From an uncultured Christensenellaceae bacterium (lineage in GTDB: Bacteria > Bacillota > Clostridia > Christensenellales > Pumilibacteraceae): 40,707 bases of DNA. The stretch is taken from contig CAJUQF010000008.1 in assembly GCA_910588315.1 (NCBI GenBank), positions 1 to 40,707 of the forward strand, written 5' to 3'. The number at the start of each line of letters is the position of its first letter. Positions within the stretch are counted from its first letter, which is position 1. A model generated the notes under the pieces. The model ran no database searches. It was not told the origin of the DNA and was given only the letters and a program-made list of their open reading frames with translations. The translations under genes were made by a program, and so were the position numbers. Of the stretch, positions 15,601 through 23,122 are shown piece by piece.

Positions 15601-17584
15601 TATTGCCGGCAGCGCAATACAGTTCGATCGAACCCGAAGTTTTTATCCGGCTTGTTTTTATCGATTGGAATCCGCTGTCTCGTACCGTAACATCCGTATC
15701 GCTGCTCGGATAAAAATAGAACGAATAATCGCCGTTGTGTGCGGGTGTAAATACATATACTTTACGCTTATTCGGCGTTTCCGTAACGCGATCGCCGATC
15801 TGTATACCGTCCTCATAACGTTTGTTTACACATACCTTCTTGACGGCACTGACGCTATTATTGATCTCAAAGTAATATACTTTATTTCGGATCAAATAAG
15901 CGCTCAAATCATGCGTCCCTTGGTCGACGGCTTCGACATAATCGGTTGCCGGATCTATGATTCCGAAATTCATATTTTCGACTTTTTCCGAAAGCGAAAA
16001 CTCGTATACACCCGTTTTATCGGGAATAATCTTCAAATATTCCGTTTCGCCGTGATTTACTTCTATCTCATGCATATCGCCTTCGAAGATTTCCGGATCG
16101 AACGTAATTTCCAAATCGTATTTATTATGGTCCATGTTTTCATCGGCACAGCTCACATCTATATAATATTTTTTTCCACAGATAAGCTTACATTTACCGT
16201 CATCCGTTAATTCGACGACTTCTCCGCCTTCTCTTATCTCATCAATTACATTGTTTCCGGCGGATATAATATATGCCCCGTTACGAGACGGAGAAAATAC
16301 GAAATTCTGGACGCTGTCCGACGCAAGCAAATATCCGGCATTTGCACCTTCACGCGCGTCGTAAATTTTCCCTTCGTCATAGAACAAATCGTTATGGAGG
16401 TATCCCAACGGCAAATACCTGTCCGGATCCGCCGAAAATGTATCGAACAATGTTATGCACGCGTCCTGCGTGTTATTATCGTTTTCGTAAGCGACTATAT
16501 AAGAATCGTGCGTGCTTTTTATAAGCAGTCTATAGAATGCGCCTACAGACGCTCTCACGGGTTCCGCCCCGTTTATAAGCGTGATCATCTCCACATAATT
16601 GTTTACCATTATACCCCGATCGGCAGGGGACGCGATCACAGACCTTATCAAACCTTCCTGCTCGGATTGGAGCTGAGTCTCCTTAGTCGGTAATGTATGT
16701 ATATTCTTTTCGTTGTTGCTTTCTATATCGACCGTGCGCTCTTCATAACATATATCTTTCAATTTATCGGTGACAGCCCACATCGTATTATATGCTTTAT
16801 ATAAATTTCCGGCTACGGGGATCTTTCCCAAAGCAAATTTCAAACCGCCTTTTAATATATCCGCCGCCGAAGACGAATCGTATTTTTCGCATAGACCGCC
16901 GTAGTTGACGCGCGTCTGCGTTATTATCGTGCCATCGTCTTCGAACTTATCATACCCTTCGTCCGTGCAGTTGAGCGCATGTTCGTTCTCCAAAACGGTA
17001 AACAGCTGCACGTCGGTAATATAATATTCGTTCTTTGTCATATTACCGTTGTAATCCGTACGAAATACTTTATTCAAATCATAGTAACTTTTGTAATGAT
17101 ATGCCTTAACGGACAGTTTTACCGTAATCTCATTTGATTTTTGATCAAACCCATAGAAATTATCTATAAAAGCAACGTCGGAATAATACTCGCGGTCGGG
17201 CACGGGGTTGATGGTGTTTATGTAAAACGAATAGCCGGCTCCGTTATAAAACCATTCCCCTACGTGTCTGAACAGTTCCTTAGGTATAAGCCGCCATATA
17301 TAAATGTTTTGCAGTTCGGGATAGTCATAGTAAAATCTTTCATCGAGAAAATCGAAATAACCCTCCAAATCCATCTTTTCGCCACCGGAGTAATGGGGCG
17401 CGCCTTCGAGAACGTCGTCGTCCGTTAGTTCCTTACACTCGGCTCTCACCGATTCAAAAGAGAAATCATCCGCGGATTCGGCGTATACACCTGCTCCGCA
17501 ACAAAGCAACAACAGCACGCACCCGAATACGACTATCAATATAGTAAGTATGGCTTGATTTACGGTTCTCTTTTGTAGTTCCAT
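12602..17584 (-). CDS. very large secreted surface protein with PPC-like modules and PGRS-like glycine region
   Basis: 1,660 aa; start chosen at the ATG with GGAGGT. Residues 1-35 form a signal peptide (LTILIVVFGCVLLLLCC, cleavage near VYA). A ~300-aa unrecognised head follows, then about five or six beta-sandwich modules of ~90-120 aa with recurring 'G.YEFSL / KYYIDI' patterns, resembling pre-peptidase C-terminal (PPC) domains. Next comes a ~400-aa region shared with the neighbouring paralog, including a beta-helix-like stretch (LTIEDCNLIATGGKG). A glycine-rich stretch of GGNGG/GGAGG units comes next, and a final PPC-like module closes the protein. No transmembrane anchor or sorting signal is seen, so it is probably secreted or held by partners. 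It follows the anchored paralog by 31 nt. Likely role: adhesion or glycan contact, inferred from shape only. Confidence 0.85.
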   Translation of the reverse strand: MELQKRTVNQAILTILIVVFGCVLLLLCCGAGVYAESADDFSFESVRAECKELTDDDVLEGAPHYSGGEKMDLEGYFDFLDERFYYDYPELQNIYIWRLIPKELFRHVGEWFYNGAGYSFYINTINPVPDREYYSDVAFIDNFYGFDQKSNEITVKLSVKAYHYKSYYDLNKVFRTDYNGNMTKNEYYITDVQLFTVLENEHALNCTDEGYDKFEDDGTIITQTRVNYGGLCEKYDSSSAADILKGGLKFALGKIPVAGNLYKAYNTMWAVTDKLKDICYEERTVDIESNNEKNIHTLPTKETQLQSEQEGLIRSVIASPADRGIMVNNYVEMITLINGAEPVRASVGAFYRLLIKSTHDSYIVAYENDNNTQDACITLFDTFSADPDRYLPLGYLHNDLFYDEGKIYDAREGANAGYLLASDSVQNFVFSPSRNGAYIISAGNNVIDEIREGGEVVELTDDGKCKLICGKKYYIDVSCADENMDHNKYDLEITFDPEIFEGDMHEIEVNHGETEYLKIIPDKTGVYEFSLSEKVENMNFGIIDPATDYVEAVDQGTHDLSAYLIRNKVYYFEINNSVSAVKKVCVNKRYEDGIQIGDRVTETPNKRKVYVFTPAHNGDYSFYFYPSSDTDVTVRDSGFQSIKTSRIKTSGSIELYCAAGNKYYIDIEAISANTHVITEVKFTPHTTNGENITVDNISDYNIVGFIPEFSSKYELSMENDPDAQINIYTDVGANVTHSRLNKNEKYFIVVSSSKNIGMLTFALTGDVLLHNKQYTVTGDSATLVFTPTISGVYTLVGIDKFKITDKYLNMLYDETANKLDLLNDKEYYILFDRTDSESTVSVRFSPNELPLYGNVMVFDKTYFVLMPPESMSFTFDITINSQYDVVLYLYDADFNLIDSFPDGLSIYLNTGVYYVFADITNTKMTLSIRNDKQIGADLIRCEEGIEYTHTIEADTSLIFEYDYTKSEAQCEFVIMVSRPDSADMHVKVYYYDASNSIRYVDCLMTEYDTYFTFILEKSVGKYYIEIQGAIQRTLLFRLYVPTVIENIFIDNYNVKDSETLYLGISCTYEFRIVCNSTATYGVTMRLGQNLNGVSISGFSVSVSNLPTLVGKSIEIIIESMELNNGKRPTLKTYTFVINQPYVASCNIYDNKFRVRFENLYGVPVSDVYSKIEYSYIWNGTEYDLDGAGDTADLVGLPNVEAVNVYARIQYKHGYTETVDCLYTEVTYSLRDSINTNGKKRLLIDARSDYNNSPKEIVVPKNIVTLNMKGGFSYYGVNIVIANDRTLPLSINLDRFDYTSNTVTALYYSGNQHVYLRLYGNCKIETNQKYAHGIDIPNLTIIGGGLEAVGGGAETGSAWTAAGSGIKATNLTIEDCNLIATGGKGYSSSVKNNGKAGVHGGNGITVNSLTVKNSVITAHGGNGSDGASGTIGSAGTSAMPGGLGGNGGAGGNGGYGIYTQKISVTGSSFKLYGGNGGAGGKGGSGGSGGTVNTGGKGGNGGKYGDSGKGCNIAVNGAETSEGNLGYGGAGGTGGSGTKGGAGGNGYFSDCGSGGTGSKSGNGVSGSCVPDNFKVSVSGQGKKIPVYFNARTTVTFYTTNNSGDPYLELYDSSGVLTVKDDNGNGGLNASLKCVASARRQYTLVARAASNGSATFTIGAKTA
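12900..13420 (-). repeat. glycine-rich repeat tract in the large surface protein
   Basis: Dense GGN/GGA/GGS codons (GCCGCC-type trinucleotide runs on the plus strand) encode GGNGGAGGNGGYG-like repeats, broken by beta-strand-like pieces such as SSFKLYGGNGG. The composition is sharply different from the AT-rich upstream half of the gene. It resembles mycobacterial PGRS tracts only in composition. Confidence 0.7.
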
Positions 17585-17615
17585 TTTAGACCTCCACAAA
17601 ATTTCGTTACCAAAT

Positions 17616-20096
17616 TTAATCGCCATTTTCATCCGGCGGATCCGATCTCTTACGGCGACATAAAAACGCCGCATAAAATACTATACTAACGATGAGTATT
17701 ATAGCCGTTACTTGTCGCACCGAATGTGCCCGCTCTTCTTTTGTATATGGTACGGGCGACGGCGGTAGTGCGCTCTCTGTTTTTGCTCCGCCTTTTCCTT
17801 TATCACCTTCAATACCGATTTGTCCTTTCGACATTTCCGCCCCGTCGATAACAACATTGCTTCCTTTTTCTCCTTCACCGTGTTTACCTCCGTTGCCGGC
17901 GTTGCCGTCTAAATCTACGACTTCGTCACCTCCGTTGCCGCCAATGCCTCCATTACCACCGTTACCGCCGTAAAGCTTAAACGACGGTTCGACCGCGCTT
18001 ATTTTCTGCACATATATGCCGTACCCACCGTTGCCGCCATCGCCTCCGATGCCGCCTGCACCGCCCGTTTTAATCAAAACGCCGTCATACCCGATTGAGC
18101 CGTTTGTCCCGTTACTACCGTTGCCGCCGTTACCGCCATTACCGCCGTGAAGCTCAAACGAAGATGAAACGGCATCGATATTTTGTACGCATAAGCCGTT
18201 ACCGCCGTTGCCGCCGGCGCCTCCGTCTTTGCCCGATAACCCCGGCGCAGCCGGAACATTGTCGCCCCCTTTGCCGCCGTTACCGCCATTACCGCCGTAA
18301 AGTTCGAACGAAGAAGAAACGGCATCGATATTTTGTGCGCATATGCCGTAACCGCCATTACCGCCGGCTCCACCTTTGTCTCCGGATGCTCCCGATTTAG
18401 CCGAAATACCATCGCTACCGTTACCCCCGTCGCCCCCGTATGCGATGATACTACTGTTTTTTACCGTCAACGAATTTGTCACAATGCCGTTGCCCCCGTG
18501 CATACCTGCCATACCCGTATTCTTCGATCTATAATAGAGATATCCATCTCCGCCCGAAACGTAAAGCTTACAATCAACTAAAGTAAGATCAGTCGATTGT
18601 ATACCGTTGCCGCCTGTAGTCCACGAAGTACCTATTGTCGCCCTACCACCTTTGACAAATAAATTCCCTCCGCTTATAGTTAAATTGGGGATATCTATAC
18701 CGTGTGCGTATTCTTGGCTCGTCTCGATTCCGCAATTGCCGTAAATGCCCAAATAGACATGTTGTTCTCCACCGTAGTATAATGCGGGAGCCATGCTCGA
18801 TGAATAATCGCATGTATCAAAATTGATATATAACGGCGACGTTCTGTCATTAGTAATAAATATATTTACACCATTTAATGAAAAACCGCCTCTTATGTTG
18901 AGAGTTACTATATTTTTAGGAACAATAATTTTTTTAAATATGTTGCCGTGATTTTGCATAGCGTCTATCAATAATCGTTTTTTGCCGTTTGTATTTATCT
19001 CATCATCGAGACTATATACAATCTCTTCAAATAAACAATCAATAGTTTCACTATAACCGTTTTTGTATTGAATGTTAGCAAATACCGATACTGCATTGAC
19101 ATTAGGTAAATGAATAATGTCCACAGTATCGCCGTTACCGATCAAATCATAACGAACACCGCCGAAATAATAGAAATAATTTATAGCGGAATACACATCG
19201 TTTACAGTTGCTCCGTATAGCCCCTTAAATTCCACATTAAATTTATTGTCGTATATATTGCACGACGCTTTATATGGCTGTTTGATAAAAAAAGTATGCG
19301 TCTTGACAGTATACCTTTTTCCATCGCTTGATTGCACGGATTCGAAATATATATCCACCGATTTATCGGCAAGCGTCGTTATATTGGAGACTGTAACCTT
19401 TGAACCCGATATCGATACGCCGTCAAGCGGCTGTCCAAGCCGCATGGTAACCCCATACGTTGCGGTAGAATTGCACACGATCCTGAACTCATGCGTGCAA
19501 CCTATACCCAAATATAATGAATTAATATAATCTCTTATGTTATAGTTATCAATAAAAATATCCTCTATTACCGTAGGCACATACATACGGAATTGTAAAG
19601 ATGTGTGTATCGCGCTTTGTATTTCGATATAATATTTTCCTACACTCTTTTCAAGAATAAATGTAAAGTACATATCATATTCCATCCTTGAACAATCTAC
19701 ATACTGTATTGAATCCGAAGCATCGTAATAATACACTTTAACTCGCATATCGGCAGAATCAAATCGGTTAATCCTCATAACGAATTCACACTGAACTTCG
19801 GTTTTCGTATAATTATATTCGAATACCAAACTGCCGCCGGACTCTATCATATGAGTATAATCTTTACCCTCTTCACACAATATAGGATCCACTTCGAGTA
19901 ACTTACTGTTCATTGCGGACGACACATTTTTTGTACTTGCAGTTTGTTGATTTACTTCAAACGGAATATGCGCGTTTGTTATAACAGTATCATTAACAGC
20001 AATTGTATTGTTTTCTTCCATAAAAAAGCAAAAAATCGACAGCGCGACAGAAAACAATACTGCAATAAATACTGTTTTTGCGACCCGTTTATTCAT
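17616..20096 (-). CDS. membrane-anchored glycine-rich surface protein, paralog of the large protein
   Basis: 826 aa; the start is the ATG 5 nt after AGGGAGG. An N-terminal signal or transmembrane segment (about residues 6-26, VFIAVLFSVALSIFCFF) precedes a short linker. From about residue 65 the protein is colinear with the shared region of its neighbour (CEEGKDYTH..., IVCNSTATYGVTMRLGQ, INTNGKKRLLIDA). A beta-helix-like stretch and a longer PGRS-like region follow. Unlike the neighbour it ends in a transmembrane helix with a basic stop-transfer (VTAIILIVSIVFYAAFLCRRKR) and no PPC module. First gene of a two-gene operon. It could be the cell-bound member of a pair, with the secreted paralog as partner, which is inference. 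Possible antigenic or adhesive variation is suggested by repeat number. Confidence 0.85.
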   Translation of the reverse strand: MNKRVAKTVFIAVLFSVALSIFCFFMEENNTIAVNDTVITNAHIPFEVNQQTASTKNVSSAMNSKLLEVDPILCEEGKDYTHMIESGGSLVFEYNYTKTEVQCEFVMRINRFDSADMRVKVYYYDASDSIQYVDCSRMEYDMYFTFILEKSVGKYYIEIQSAIHTSLQFRMYVPTVIEDIFIDNYNIRDYINSLYLGIGCTHEFRIVCNSTATYGVTMRLGQPLDGVSISGSKVTVSNITTLADKSVDIYFESVQSSDGKRYTVKTHTFFIKQPYKASCNIYDNKFNVEFKGLYGATVNDVYSAINYFYYFGGVRYDLIGNGDTVDIIHLPNVNAVSVFANIQYKNGYSETIDCLFEEIVYSLDDEINTNGKKRLLIDAMQNHGNIFKKIIVPKNIVTLNIRGGFSLNGVNIFITNDRTSPLYINFDTCDYSSSMAPALYYGGEQHVYLGIYGNCGIETSQEYAHGIDIPNLTISGGNLFVKGGRATIGTSWTTGGNGIQSTDLTLVDCKLYVSGGDGYLYYRSKNTGMAGMHGGNGIVTNSLTVKNSSIIAYGGDGGNGSDGISAKSGASGDKGGAGGNGGYGICAQNIDAVSSSFELYGGNGGNGGKGGDNVPAAPGLSGKDGGAGGNGGNGLCVQNIDAVSSSFELHGGNGGNGGNGSNGTNGSIGYDGVLIKTGGAGGIGGDGGNGGYGIYVQKISAVEPSFKLYGGNGGNGGIGGNGGDEVVDLDGNAGNGGKHGEGEKGSNVVIDGAEMSKGQIGIEGDKGKGGAKTESALPPSPVPYTKEERAHSVRQVTAIILIVSIVFYAAFLCRRKRSDPPDENGD
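17930..18410 (-). repeat. three tandem ~150-177-bp repeats in the glycine-rich region
   Basis: Near-identical blocks anchored at about 17964, 18141 and 18291 each encode a GGNGGNGG run, a 'SSSFELYGGNGG' or 'PSFKLYGGNGG' strand, and an 'AQNIDAVS' or 'VQKISAVE' segment. A fourth, more diverged block lies in the neighbour gene near 13165. The length and identity of the blocks make unequal crossing-over likely. Confidence 0.65.
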
Positions 20097-20109
20097 ATAT
20101 GCCTCCCTT

Positions 20110-20160
20110 TTAAGCAATCGCTTAAGATGTATAAACCGTATTTATTCTAATAAACGGTTT
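20110..20160 (-). promoter_or_regulatory. two leader hairpins upstream of the surface-protein operon
   Basis: Minus strand, 5' to 3': first AAACCG...CGGTTT, extended by TTTATT/AATAAA (20133-20160), then TTAAGC-GATT-GCTTAA (20110-20125), which ends next to the AGGGAGG ribosome-binding site. They could affect mRNA stability or translation. A possible promoter lies further up (TATATT/TATTAT near 20190-20200), but its -35 is poor. Confidence 0.4.
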
Positions 20161-20226
20161 GTTCGGGATCAAACATCCTTTCTACTATAATATACCCTTA
20201 TATATTTACCTTTGCATTGTATTTTA

Positions 20227-20255
20227 AAAATAATAATATCGGTCTCGGAAAACCG
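20227..20255 (-). terminator. weak terminator after nadE
   Basis: On the minus strand CGGT(TT) pairs with (GAG)ACCG, followed after a few bases by ATTATTATTTTT. Short stem, acceptable T-tract; likely end of the dnaX-asnA-nadE mRNA. Confidence 0.4.
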
Positions 20256-20271
20256 TACATCTTTATTATTA

Positions 20272-22104
20272 TTATTTTCTGTCTGCGTCGCTCGGCAGTC
20301 TGAAATCCGAGCGCGGCGAGAACGACACCGAGCCGATCTTGACGCCGTCCGGCAGGCATGAGCGCTTAAACTGCGCTTTGAAAAATCTCGTAAAGAAAGT
20401 ATTTACGGCTTTGTCGCGCTGTGCTTTTTCCGTATCGCAAAACGCCTGACCCAAAAGATATTCTATCTTTTCGCGCGTGAATCCGTAGCGACAGTAATAG
20501 TACATCACAAAATCGAGAAGGTCGTACTTACCCAATATATCCTCTGTCTTTTGTGCGATCTTGCCGTTCTCGGGCGGAAGAAGTTCGGGCGAGATCTCGG
20601 TATTCAAGATTTCTTCGAGCGCGAGCTTGACTTTGCCGCCCAGCCTGTTCGCCTCATACCGAACAAGATGTTTGACGAGCGTTTTAGGTACGCCGCCGTT
20701 TACTCCGTACGACGACATGTGATCGCCGTTGTACGTCGCCCAGCCGAGCGCGAGTTCGCTCATGTCCCCCGTGCCGACTACAAGCCCGTTACATGCGTTT
20801 GCCATATCGAAAAGCGTCATAGTACGCACACGCGCCTGCGCGTTTTCGTACACTACGTCACGCGACGCATGATTTATATCCTTTAAATGACCGCTCACCG
20901 TTTCCTTGATATCGACAGTCGCGAGCGAAACGCCGAGCGCATCGGCAAGACGTTTCGCATTGCCGAGCGTTTTATCCGTAGTTCCGAAGCACGGCATTGT
21001 CACGGCTTTTATGTTCTCGCTCTTAGTCGCTCTACGGCATACCAAAAGCGCGAGCGCCGAGTCCAGTCCTCCCGACAATCCGACCACGAGCGCAGCGGAT
21101 CTTGTCGCGTCGAACCGCGTTTTGAGCGCACGCGACTGCATGGACAAAATGAGTTCTGCGCGCTCGCCCGAATCGTTCGGCACAAACGGGTATTTATCGA
21201 CTTTGCGCAACGGTTTGTTCAAAGTATCGCCGAGCGTAAACTCCACCGTCTCGAACTTTTTATCCGCCTGTTTGATAACGCCCATTCTGCGCCTGTCCGC
21301 AAGCGGACGCTGGACGTCTATCTCCGTTATGACTTCGCCGGCTCCGAACGGTTCGCTTTTTGCTATTACGGCACCGTTTTCCGCTATAATGTTATGTCCC
21401 GAAAAAACCACGTCGGTGGACGATTCGCCCTCGCCCGCGTCGGCGTATATATAGGCGCAATGCTGTCTGCCCGACGCACCGGCGACGAGCAGTTCGCGAT
21501 ACTCTGCCTTGCCGACCACTTCGTCCGATGCGGAGAGATTGACTATAACACTCGCTCCGGCGCGCGTAAGCTCGACGGACGGCGGAACGTCCGCCCACAT
21601 ATCTTCGCATATCTCGCAGCCGATCTTAAGTTCGGGATCGGTCTTGCACACATATAAAATATCGCCCATGAGCGCGGACAGACTCTCGCAAAAACCTATA
21701 CCGCCCGTCGCCGGAGCGAAATACCGTTTTTCGTAAAACTCGCCGTAGTCCGGAAGTTCGGTCTTTGCCGTTACGCCTATGACCTTGCCGCAGGACATAG
21801 CCACGGCGCAATTATATAATCTGCCGTCATGCTCTATCGGCGCGCCGACAAAGACAATCATGTTCTCGGGCGTCGCAGCCGCAACGGTCTTTATCGCATC
21901 CGATGCTTCGCTAAGCAGCGACCGCGTAAAAAACAGATCGGCGCAGGTATAACCGGTAATGCAAAGCTCGGGAAAGACAGCGATCTCCACGCCGCGTTTC
22001 TTTGCGTTTTCGATGATCTTTATTATCGCTTTTGCGTTATGATCCGGATTGCCGGTTTTTATCTTCGGAGTAAAAGCGCCGACGCGCACCGTGCCGTATT
22101 TCAT
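20272..22104 (-). CDS. nadE: glutamine-dependent NAD+ synthetase
   Basis: Makes NAD+ from nicotinate adenine dinucleotide, ATP and glutamine-derived ammonia. The 610-aa two-domain form has an N-terminal nitrilase/CN-hydrolase glutaminase with its catalytic triad visible: Glu in VFPELCITGY (about 46), Lys in TAKTELPDYGEFYEKRYF (about 114) and Cys in KIGCEICEDMW (about 166). The C-terminal ATP-pyrophosphatase synthetase carries SGGLDSA (344-350), GTGDMSELALGW and the C-terminal REKIEYLLG region. The start is supported by AAGGAGA. Last gene after dnaX and asnA with a 13-nt gap. Pairing with AsnA puts two nitrogen-incorporating enzymes in one unit. Confidence 0.97.
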   Translation of the reverse strand: MKYGTVRVGAFTPKIKTGNPDHNAKAIIKIIENAKKRGVEIAVFPELCITGYTCADLFFTRSLLSEASDAIKTVAAATPENMIVFVGAPIEHDGRLYNCAVAMSCGKVIGVTAKTELPDYGEFYEKRYFAPATGGIGFCESLSALMGDILYVCKTDPELKIGCEICEDMWADVPPSVELTRAGASVIVNLSASDEVVGKAEYRELLVAGASGRQHCAYIYADAGEGESSTDVVFSGHNIIAENGAVIAKSEPFGAGEVITEIDVQRPLADRRRMGVIKQADKKFETVEFTLGDTLNKPLRKVDKYPFVPNDSGERAELILSMQSRALKTRFDATRSAALVVGLSGGLDSALALLVCRRATKSENIKAVTMPCFGTTDKTLGNAKRLADALGVSLATVDIKETVSGHLKDINHASRDVVYENAQARVRTMTLFDMANACNGLVVGTGDMSELALGWATYNGDHMSSYGVNGGVPKTLVKHLVRYEANRLGGKVKLALEEILNTEISPELLPPENGKIAQKTEDILGKYDLLDFVMYYYCRYGFTREKIEYLLGQAFCDTEKAQRDKAVNTFFTRFFKAQFKRSCLPDGVKIGSVSFSPRSDFRLPSDADRK

Positions 22105-22117
22105 GACCGAATCTCCT

Positions 22118-23116
22118 TTACAATAACTCTATACCGAGACGCGCGCATTCTTCCACAGTCTCACGCTGCCAGACCGACGCCTGCACTTCGCAGATATGCG
22201 CCTTTTCCAGCATGAGCATACACAGCCGAGACTGACCTATGCCGCCGCCGATAGTATACGGCAAAACGCCGTCGCGTATCATCGAATGATACTCGTATCT
22301 GTATCTGTCTACGGCGTTACACTCTTTGAGCTGTCTGTCGAGCGCCGCCGCATCGACGCGCACGCCCATGGACGAAAGCTCTAACGCGCTGCCGAGAACG
22401 TCGTTCCACACCAAAAGATCGCCGTTGAGCGTCCAATCGTCGTAATCGGGCGCTCTGCCGTCGTGACGGCTGCCGCTCGGGAGTACGCCGCCTATACCTA
22501 TAATAAACACCGTGCCATGGGCTTTGCAAATTTCATTTTCACGCTGTTTGGCATTGAGCGCGGGATACATTCTTTCAAGCTCGTCGGCGGTCACGAAAAA
22601 CACGTTTTCTTCGATGTGCGCGTCGAGCTTCGGATAACGCAGTTTGACCTTGCGATTGACGAACGCTACGGCTTTGACGATACTTTTTACCGTATCTTCG
22701 AGATACTCGATATTTCGATCTTTTTGCGTTATTACCTTTTCCCAGTCCCACTGATCTACGAATATAGAGTGCGTGTTGTCCGCAATATCGTCGCGCCGTA
22801 TCGCGTTCATGTCCGTGTAAATGCCTTCGCCCGGCGCATATTTATATCTATAAAGCGCAAGCCTTTTCCATTTGGCAAGCGACTGTACTATCTCCGCATC
22901 GCCTACCGCCGGCGCCGAAAACGCGACCTTGCGTTCGACGCCGCTGAGATCGTCGTTGATACCGCTGTCCGCCGGCACGATGAGCGGCGCAGTCACTCTG
23001 TCAAGCACGAGAAATGACGCCAGCGTTTGCTGGAACACGTCTTTAATGTATTTTATCGCCTGTTGCGTCTCTCTGAGCCCGAGCCGCGGCGTGTAATTTT
23101 CGGGTATATATACCAT
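22118..23116 (-). CDS. asnA: aspartate-ammonia ligase (asparagine synthetase A)
   Basis: Converts aspartate, ammonia and ATP to asparagine; related to class II aminoacyl-tRNA synthetases. The 332 residues are typical, with ETQQAIKYIKDVFQQTLASFLVLDRVTAPLIV, SLAKWKR, IYTDMNAIRRD, SIFVDQWDWEK and the C-terminal GGGIGQSRLCMLMLEKAHI all matching AsnA. It starts 6 nt after the dnaX stop with no clear ribosome-binding site, so it probably relies on translational coupling. Sits between dnaX and nadE in one operon. Confidence 0.97.
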   Translation of the reverse strand: MVYIPENYTPRLGLRETQQAIKYIKDVFQQTLASFLVLDRVTAPLIVPADSGINDDLSGVERKVAFSAPAVGDAEIVQSLAKWKRLALYRYKYAPGEGIYTDMNAIRRDDIADNTHSIFVDQWDWEKVITQKDRNIEYLEDTVKSIVKAVAFVNRKVKLRYPKLDAHIEENVFFVTADELERMYPALNAKQRENEICKAHGTVFIIGIGGVLPSGSRHDGRAPDYDDWTLNGDLLVWNDVLGSALELSSMGVRVDAAALDRQLKECNAVDRYRYEYHSMIRDGVLPYTIGGGIGQSRLCMLMLEKAHICEVQASVWQRETVEECARLGIELL

Positions 23117-23122
23117 AGATCT

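Noticed and set aside
17616..20096. anchored surface paralog as a decayed copy of the large gene
   Set aside because: It has its own signal segment, a good ribosome-binding site, an intact frame and a distinct transmembrane end, so it looks functional.
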